From Melioribacteraceae bacterium (lineage in GTDB: Bacteria; Bacteroidota; Ignavibacteria; Ignavibacteriales; Melioribacteraceae), in contig JALVFE010000015.1 in NCBI GenBank assembly GCA_027030245.1, forward strand, positions 1 through 38,473: a stretch of DNA of 38,473 nucleotides, in the 5' to 3' direction. Below, in pieces: positions 33,113 through 38,473 of the stretch. Within the stretch, counting starts at the first letter, position 1; every line of letters begins with the position of its first letter. The position numbers were made by a program, and so were the translations under genes. The notes beneath the pieces were generated by a model. The model saw only the letters and a program-made list of their open reading frames with translations, searched no databases and had not been told where the DNA came from.

Positions 33113-33273
33113 ACGCCGTAGGCGTGAAATAGTTATAGAACAAGTTTTCAACCACAAAAGCAAAACTCCATCGGAGTGACACAAAACCACAGCAAAAATT
33201 TAATGTGTCACCCCGCTGGGGTTTTTATGTTAAGGGGTTCATGGGTATTATAAATATTCCACCCCTCCGGGGT
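33113..33273. repeat. Cluster of four 13-base mini-hairpins
   Basis: Four units share the layout of five-base arms around a three-base loop: ACGCC-gta-GGCGT (33113-33125), ACTCC-atc-GGAGT (33165-33177), ACCCC-gct-GGGGT (33210-33222) and ACCCC-tcc-GGGGT (33261-33273). A related unit, ACGCC-atc-GGTGT, is at 16488-16500. Arm bases change in complementary pairs. Confidence 0.7.
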
Positions 33274-33504
33274 TCGGTTGTTCTTTGATGATTGAAAAAT
33301 TGCCACGAATTCGCAAATAAAAAATAATTTTTGGGAACGCAAGGTTTGTATTCCCTACAATTTATGGCTTGAGATTTGGTATTTGTTATTGGTAATTGGT
33401 CATTTCTTTTCTTTGTGATTTTTGTGGTTTTTCCTTTGTGCTCTTAGTGGTTAAGAGAAGAACCACAGAAAAACACAGATTGTGCAAAAAATATTTGAGA
33501 TTTG

Positions 33505-34236
33505 CTAATTGGAATTTTGTTGTTTCATATTTCCTTTTAGTCTAAAAAATATTCCCCACATTGCAACGGAAATTAATAAAACTCCAACGGCAAACAAATA
33601 CCAATTATAAAACGACGGAACATAGTGCGAAGTAATATCAAGAAATTTCTTGTTATTCATTAAACTAAAAAAACCGGACAAAAAGCCGTTAGCAATAATT
33701 AACGAAGCATAATCCCATAAAAATGTAGCAAGAATCAAAAAGATTCCGGCGAGCGTTAAACTTAATTCACGTCCGTTTAGTTTTACGTTAATTCCTTTCT
33801 CTTCAAAATATAAAATCAATAAAGCGAATAAAATCATGCCCACCGAACAAATAACCGGCGCAAGCACCGGACCCAACCAAGGAACCGGGATTAAAAATAA
33901 AATATCCCACGTTAAAAAAGATTCAGGCCAATCAAGAAACAATTTTAAAGCCACGTAATAAAAAATATCCCACAAGGCGAAAGCGATTAAAAAATAAGAG
34001 AATTTCTGAATCCGGGTTCGTCCGGCAAGAACACCGGCGGAAACCAACATTATTATTGTTGTTATTTCCCTAATGATTTCAACAAAATAAATTTTATGGG
34101 GAATTAATTTCATCGGGAAGGCAAAGCCGCCAGGGTAATACAACTCCCGTAAATAAACAACCACTATTGCTTCCAGAAAACCGAATGCAACGGCAAATGC
34201 GGCAAGCGGAATTAATTTATTTCTTAACCGGCTCAT
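33505..34236 (-). CDS. Multi-pass inner-membrane protein of unknown function
   Basis: A 243-residue membrane protein with about six or seven hydrophobic helices (for example LIPLAAFAVAFGFLEAIVVV, EITTIIMLVSAGVLAG, LAGIFLILATFLWDYASLII and WYLFAVGVLLISVAMWGIFF). I recognise no family. The ATG at 34236 has GGAGG just before it; the ATG at 34260 lacks a site. The gene overlaps the end of mfd by about 20 bases, so it is probably translated from the mfd transcript. A conserved WDIFYYVALK segment lies near residue 88. Confidence 0.75.
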   Translation of the reverse strand: MSRLRNKLIPLAAFAVAFGFLEAIVVVYLRELYYPGGFAFPMKLIPHKIYFVEIIREITTIIMLVSAGVLAGRTRIQKFSYFLIAFALWDIFYYVALKLFLDWPESFLTWDILFLIPVPWLGPVLAPVICSVGMILFALLILYFEEKGINVKLNGRELSLTLAGIFLILATFLWDYASLIIANGFLSGFFSLMNNKKFLDITSHYVPSFYNWYLFAVGVLLISVAMWGIFFRLKGNMKQQNSN

Positions 34237-37200
34237 TTTCCTCCGTCTCCGTTCTTTCATATAATTTCAAAACTCTCTTACAAAACGCCGTAACATACTC
34301 AAGCGTTTCCTCAACGGAAGAAAAATTATTATCCAATTCGAGCTTCATCGAATCTTTATTTTGAGTGAATCTAACCGTTTTATTAAATTCGGTCATGATT
34401 AGTTCCATTAAAGCCGGAAATTTCTTTTCGTAAAATTCTTCTTTTTTACCGTCGGGCAATACCAAAGATATTTTTCTTTTCGTTATCACAACCCTTTCGA
34501 AAAGCGCCAGCGACGCGTAAAACCTGAGAACGGCGGTATCTATCAATCTCTCCACAACTTGCGGGAGCTTTCCGAAACGGTCTATCATTTCTTCTTTTAT
34601 GTCGTCAACTTCTTCTATACGAAGCATCGAGAAAAGAGCGGAATAGAAACTCAATCTATCCGATTGATCGGGCATAAAATTTTTGGGAATATTTATTTCG
34701 TAAAAAGTATCTACAGTTGTTTCCGCCCTTTCCATTTGTTTGGGCAAATCTTTGAAAATATCCGCGAATTCGTTTTCTTTCAATTCGTTGACCGCTTCAT
34801 CCAAAAGTTTAACATACATATCGAAACCGACCGAATCGATTGCGCCGCTTTGTTCGGTACCCAAAAGGTTTCCGGCGCCCCGTATTTCCAAATCCCTCAT
34901 CGAAATGTTAAATCCTTCTCCCAAATCGGTATATTCTTCGATTGCCTGCAATCTTTTTACTGCTTTTTTCGTAATTGTATTAAACGACGGAACAATCAGA
35001 TAAGCGTACGCCTGCCTATCCGATCTGCCAACTCGCCCGCGCAATTGATGAAGCTCCGCCAATCCGAATCTATCCGCACGATTGATGATAATCGTATTTA
35101 CGTTCGGTATATCCAATCCCGATTCGATTATTTTAGTGCTGATAAGAACATCGTATTTTTTTGCCAAGAATCCGTGAATCACTTTCTCGAGTTCGGACGG
35201 CTTCATCTGTCCGTGGGCTACCGCAACGTTAATCTCCGGAATATATTTTTTGACGTAAGCGGCAAGTTTATCGATGGAATTTACGCGATCGTGCACAAAG
35301 TAAACTTGTCCGCCTCTGTTTTTTTCCTTAATAATCCAATCTCTGATTTTCGTAATATCAAATTTTTCAACCTTTGTGTAAATCGGTTGGCGGTTGGGCG
35401 GTGGCGTGGCAATAATCGATAAATCCCTTGCACCAAGCAAAGACATGTTCAACGTACGTGGTATGGGTGTTGCCGTTAGTGTAAGCGTATCGACGTTAAC
35501 GCGTAATTTTCTTAATTTTTCCTTCGCCATTACTCCGAACCTGTGTTCCTCGTCGATTATCAACAAACCCAAATCTTTAAATTTTACATCCTTCGAAAGT
35601 AACCGGTGCGTACCGATTAACATATCAACTTTACCGCCGGCCAAATCTTTAATTATCACATTTTGTTTTGATTTCGGGATGAACCTCGAAAGTACTTCCA
35701 CGCGCACAGGGAACATAGACAAGCGGTCTTTAAATGTATTGAAATGCTGCTCGGCTAAAATTGTTGTGGGAACAAGCATGGCAACTTGTTTTCCGTTACT
35801 AATTGCTTTGAAAGCGGCGCGGACGGCAATTTCGGTTTTTCCGAAACCTACGTCGCCGCAGACTAATCTGTCCATCGGGTTTTCCGATTCCATGTCTTTC
35901 TTAACTTCTTCAGTAACCGTTACCTGATCGATCGTCGGCTCGTAAAAAAACGAAGCTTCCAATTCTTTTTGCCATATTGTGTCCGGACCGTATGCAATAC
36001 CTTTCGTAGCTTTTCTTTGCGCGTATAATTTTATTAACTCTCGTGCGGCATCTTTAATTTTACTTTTGACTTTTTTCTTCGTTGTTTTCCATTCGCTGCC
36101 TCCCAATTTTGAAAGTCGCGGCGGCGCTTTATCTTGCGAAGAATATTTTTTCACAAGAGATAAATAATTTAAGTTTACATAAACCACGCCGTTATCGGCA
36201 TATAAAATTTTGATGCTTTCCTGTTCTACCGGTCCGATATTGATTGTTTCCAGTCCGTCATATTTTCCGATTCCGAATTTTTCGTGAACCACAAAATCGC
36301 CCCGTTTTAAAGATGCCAAATCTTTTGCCGACGACTTCTTGTATTTCCTCTTCGACGGTAATTTCGTACGGTACGGTTTGTTAAAAATTTGATAATCGGA
36401 GAGAACTACCGTTCTCGCTTCCTTTGATATGAAGCCGGTTTTTATTGCCAGCACTTCCACTTTAACTTTACCCGACTCAAGTAGTTCGAGTAATTCTTCG
36501 TTAAAATCGCTTAACAAATCGGTCAGTCTTTTCGCTTGGAGTTCGTTTTCCGTCGTAATATAAATCGCGAAATTTTTTGCAGCGTAATCGGATAAAAATG
36601 AAAACAGCAATTTAAAATTAGCGTTAAACTCGGGCGGATTTGTTAAACCCGAATCGATTCTACCGGGGAAAGCGCCGAGTTCGTCTTCCACAATCCAGAT
36701 TGCTTTTTCGTTAAAGCTGAACTCCTTTTCTTCATTAACCGGAACTTTAAATTCATCAAATTGTTCTTCAACGGGTTTACCGTCGAATAATTCTTCGAGC
36801 AACTCTTCGTCCAAATCGTTTGCGGTAATTTTTTCATCAACATCTTTTTTCAGTGTCAAGCCGTTCAATTCCGATTGAGCCGCAAATACGACCGGGTTGT
36901 TCAAATAATCAAAAATATCCGAATTGAACTTTTGACTTACGGAATCGATTTTGGAAGCAAGAGTAACATTAGGAATATTTTCAAGCGAACGTTGAGAATC
37001 AGGATCGAAATATCTAATCGATTCGATAAAATCACCGTCGAATTCTAATCTTGCAGGCTGTTTTTCACTGTATGACCAGAAATCGATAATGGAGCCACGC
37101 ACAGAATAAAATCCGGGTTCAACTACAAACTTTTCCCTTTCATATTCAAGAAGATTAAGATATTCCAGAAGATCATCGTAAGCCAAATCCCCGCCGATTT

Positions 37201-37588
37201 CAATTTTGGTAGTGTTTTTACTAAGTTCGTCTTTAGCCGGTAATTTAACGTTGATAAGTTCGTATGTGGAAATTAATATAACCTTATCCCGGTCCGCCGC
37301 GCCGGTTAATTTTTCTTGTAGGGTTTCCAAATCGAGATCGGTAATTTTGATTACGTTTTCATCAAATCCCAATATGCTGAGTTCAACGCAAAATTCGTTT
37401 ACTTTTTGTTTATCGTGCAAAAGCAGTAAAACGGTTTTCCCTTTCCCGTAAACGTAACGCACCAATAACGATTTTGCTGTATCGGGTAAAGCGGAAACCG
37501 GGATTAATTTTTCGCCGCTTTCTAATTTCTTATTTATTTCACTTACGAAACGAAGTCCTTCAAAACGGCGGACAACATAGTCTTTCAT
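34217..37588 (-). CDS. mfd: Transcription-repair coupling factor
   Basis: A 1123-residue SF2 translocase that removes RNA polymerase stalled at DNA lesions and recruits UvrA. The N-terminal UvrB-like module (about 1-350) includes EPGFYSVRGSIIDFW. The RNA-polymerase interaction domain starts near RGDFVVHEKFGIGKYDGL. The helicase core has Walker A GDVGFGKTE at 578-586 and the DEEH box at 679-682 (DEEHRFG), with GARDLSIIATPP and the RQAYAYLIVP RecG-like block. The C-terminal TRCF domain completes it. Length is normal for Mfd and no frameshift is seen. The multi-pass membrane protein gene overlaps its 3' end. Confidence 0.97.
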   Translation of the reverse strand: MKDYVVRRFEGLRFVSEINKKLESGEKLIPVSALPDTAKSLLVRYVYGKGKTVLLLLHDKQKVNEFCVELSILGFDENVIKITDLDLETLQEKLTGAADRDKVILISTYELINVKLPAKDELSKNTTKIEIGGDLAYDDLLEYLNLLEYEREKFVVEPGFYSVRGSIIDFWSYSEKQPARLEFDGDFIESIRYFDPDSQRSLENIPNVTLASKIDSVSQKFNSDIFDYLNNPVVFAAQSELNGLTLKKDVDEKITANDLDEELLEELFDGKPVEEQFDEFKVPVNEEKEFSFNEKAIWIVEDELGAFPGRIDSGLTNPPEFNANFKLLFSFLSDYAAKNFAIYITTENELQAKRLTDLLSDFNEELLELLESGKVKVEVLAIKTGFISKEARTVVLSDYQIFNKPYRTKLPSKRKYKKSSAKDLASLKRGDFVVHEKFGIGKYDGLETINIGPVEQESIKILYADNGVVYVNLNYLSLVKKYSSQDKAPPRLSKLGGSEWKTTKKKVKSKIKDAARELIKLYAQRKATKGIAYGPDTIWQKELEASFFYEPTIDQVTVTEEVKKDMESENPMDRLVCGDVGFGKTEIAVRAAFKAISNGKQVAMLVPTTILAEQHFNTFKDRLSMFPVRVEVLSRFIPKSKQNVIIKDLAGGKVDMLIGTHRLLSKDVKFKDLGLLIIDEEHRFGVMAKEKLRKLRVNVDTLTLTATPIPRTLNMSLLGARDLSIIATPPPNRQPIYTKVEKFDITKIRDWIIKEKNRGGQVYFVHDRVNSIDKLAAYVKKYIPEINVAVAHGQMKPSELEKVIHGFLAKKYDVLISTKIIESGLDIPNVNTIIINRADRFGLAELHQLRGRVGRSDRQAYAYLIVPSFNTITKKAVKRLQAIEEYTDLGEGFNISMRDLEIRGAGNLLGTEQSGAIDSVGFDMYVKLLDEAVNELKENEFADIFKDLPKQMERAETTVDTFYEINIPKNFMPDQSDRLSFYSALFSMLRIEEVDDIKEEMIDRFGKLPQVVERLIDTAVLRFYASLALFERVVITKRKISLVLPDGKKEEFYEKKFPALMELIMTEFNKTVRFTQNKDSMKLELDNNFSSVEETLEYVTAFCKRVLKLYERTETEENEPVKK

Positions 37589-37861
37589 TTGATAATTTAA
37601 GTTTTTAGTATTGTCAAATAATATAACTTACCCTTTCTCCGAAGAGAAAAGATAATTGAGATGTAAATTTAAGTATAATCCGGCATTCCGCAATAACTTT
37701 TTTAAGCAGGTTGGGGCGCAGGGTTTTCGCTCCGCAATCAATTGTGGTTTGGGATTTGTTAATTCTATAACCGTATGGATTGATATTTAAAAGTATAATG
37801 GAAAGAAAAAACATGTTATCCCGTCCGCCTCTGACGAACAACATTACACAGAATGGAAAAT

Positions 37862-37895
37862 GTCATCCCGAACTGGTTTCGGGATCTAAGATGAA
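37862..37895. repeat. CATCCCG-class dispersed repeat, copy 4
   Basis: GTCATCCCGAACTGGTTTCG followed by GGATCTAAGATGAAC. It has the same core as the unit at 33059. Confidence 0.75.
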
Positions 37896-37904
37896 CAATT
37901 TAAT

Positions 37905-37980
37905 AGCCGCTAATGCGCGAATGAAAAAATCATTTTGGGGAACAAGGTTTTTGTTTTTACCACTGTATGGATAGGTGTGG
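37905..37980. repeat. Dispersed direct repeat, copy 2
   Basis: AGCCGCTAATGCGCGAATGA continues through AAAAATCATTTT and AAGGTTT to TATGGATAGGTGTGG, matching 32908-32994 with small gaps. Confidence 0.7.
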
Positions 37981-38001
37981 GGACAAGGCATGCCTTGTCC
38001 C
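37980..38001. repeat. Palindrome A, isolated copy
   Basis: A perfect 22-base palindrome built on GGGACAAGGCA, identical to the one at 4893-4914, here without hairpins B to E. Confidence 0.8.
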
Positions 38002-38022
38002 TACGAATCCGGTCATTTAATT

Positions 38023-38349
38023 CTATTTTAGTAAAATCATCTTGCGAATTAATTGATATTTCCCGGCTTGAAAATGATAAATATATATTCCGCTTGGTAA
38101 ATTAGTTGCATCGAAACTTACATTATAATATCCTGCTTCTTTATCTCCATTTACCAGTGTAGCTACTTCCTTACCTAATGTATTATAAACTCTAAGTAGT
38201 ACATGACTTTTCTTTGGTAATTGATATGCAATTGTAGTTGTTGGATTAAACGGGTTAGGATAATTTTGAAGTTTATAGCTAAGCGGTATATCTACATTAT
38301 TGTTTGATTTAAGCAATAAAGTGGGTTGGCCTAAAGTTTTAACTACTGA
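38023..38349 (-). pseudogene. T9SS-tailed secreted protein, C-terminal fragment cut by an IS3 insertion
   Basis: The frame on the minus strand reads VVKTLGQPTLLLKSNNNVDI, then a complete T9SS type-A sorting domain with QNYPNPFNPTTTIAYQLP, VYNTLGKEVATLVNGDKEAG and NLPSGIYIYHFQAGKYQLIR, ending KKMILLK-style at 38023. Upstream it runs straight into the end of an IS3-family element and hits a stop at 38350-38352 inside the inverted repeat. A TTG at 38316 could be read as a start but is not a real one. The catalytic or binding part of the protein is lost, or lies beyond the element outside the window. Confidence 0.8.
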
Positions 38350-38473
38350 TCAGCGCCCCAAAAAGTAGACAGAAAATTAATACACATTTTCATTCGTTTC
38401 AAATTTTTCTCTAAACTCAACCGGTGAAATATAACCCAAAGCCGAATGAATTCTATTTCTATTATAGAAAATC
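38348..38473 (-). mobile_element. IS3-family insertion sequence, one end
   Basis: The element's terminal inverted repeat starts at about 38348 with TGATCAGCGCCCCAAAAAGT then AGACAG. The TGA...CCCC form is typical of IS3-family ends. The transposase stop lies 30 bases inside. The rest of the element, the other inverted repeat and the target duplication are outside the window. Confidence 0.8.
38377..38473 (-). CDS. IS3-family transposase (OrfB), C-terminal end
   Basis: The last 31 codons of the integrase-type transposase are visible: IFYNRNRIHSALGYISPVEF followed by REKFETNENVY and a TAA. YNxxRxHSALGYxSPxEF is the diagnostic end of the DDE integrase core of IS3-family OrfB. The gene continues beyond the right edge, so intactness cannot be judged. 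Confidence 0.88.
   Translation of the reverse strand, partial: IFYNRNRIHSALGYISPVEFREKFETNENVY

Larger units (their letters stand above)
32763..33504. repeat. Repeat-packed intergenic region
   Basis: No credible gene in about 740 bases. It contains a direct repeat shared with 37905-37980 (32908-32994), a diverged relative of it at 33297-33360, one CATCCCG-class unit, four 13-base mini-hairpins between 33113 and 33273, an AACCACAGA-type repeat around 33410-33485, and TTTGGTATTTG-like low-complexity runs. Confidence 0.75.
37589..38022. other. Intergenic stretch with dispersed repeats
   Basis: Contains a CATCCCG-class unit (37862), the second copy of the GCTAATGCGCGAATG unit (37905) and palindrome A (37980), arranged directly one after another. 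An open frame through them on the plus strand encodes the repeat-derived peptide CHPELVSGSKM and is not a gene. No clear mfd promoter was identified. Confidence 0.6.

Noticed and set aside
34559-35422. Long open frame on the plus strand (287 codons) opposite mfd
   Set aside because: It lies wholly antisense to the well-conserved Mfd helicase domain, has no recognisable domain, and its composition is that of reverse-complemented coding sequence.
37780-37974. Plus-strand open frame containing CHPELVSGSKM
   Set aside because: This peptide is the translation of the CATCCCG...CGGGATCTAA repeat, seen in many spurious predictions.

Overview
The window looks like a chromosomal piece of a low-GC member of the Bacteroidota/Chlorobiota lineage, most likely Ignavibacteria. 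The evidence is exported proteins ending in type IX secretion (T9SS) sorting domains with the NYPNPFNPTT core (2876-4876, 38023-38349, and a decayed copy near 6272), a PorV/PorQ-type outer-membrane protein, an Oar-like TonB receptor with a carboxypeptidase-regulatory plug, DUF1684, DUF547 and BatA-type proteins, and intergenic repeats of the CATCCCG...CGGGAT class common in that group. Taxonomy is inferred from gene content only.

Left part (1-11.4 kb). The window opens inside an IS256-family transposase. Next come a methylmalonyl-CoA mutase catalytic subunit and methylmalonyl-CoA epimerase (propionate/methylmalonyl pathway) and a secreted M1 aminopeptidase with a T9SS tail. From 5.2 to 10.6 kb lies an accessory locus: two secreted adhesin-like proteins sharing a C-terminal domain, a LuxR-type regulator without a receiver domain, a small TM2-like membrane protein and an outer-membrane beta-barrel. 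Three transcription units in this locus carry the same upstream element, GAGCCT-N10-CTTTTACGCATATA, at fixed internal spacing. I consider it the best candidate for an undescribed regulon. The locus is flanked by two copies of a composite multi-hairpin repeat (4893-5158 and 10917-11206).

Middle (11.4-30.7 kb). A TetR regulator with a palindromic operator, a lipoprotein, a PorV-like protein, phosphoglycerate mutase, a C1-type cysteine peptidase, a large TonB-dependent receptor, a SpoIID/LytB protein overlapping a GT4 glycosyltransferase, small envelope proteins, DUF1684, a four-gene operon (GT2, TIGR04283-like, TIGR04282-like, DUF547), an aromatic amino acid/histidine ammonia-lyase, and HflX.

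Right part (30.7-38.5 kb). A BatA/vWA membrane protein upstream of hflX, then transcription-repair coupling factor Mfd overlapping a multi-pass membrane protein. The end holds a T9SS-tailed protein cut by an IS3-family insertion, whose transposase runs off the window.

Long intergenic stretches (10.6-11.4, 16.06-16.64, 32.76-33.50 and 37.6-38.0 kb) are packed with short inverted and dispersed repeats instead of genes. I saw no tRNA, rRNA or CRISPR array.
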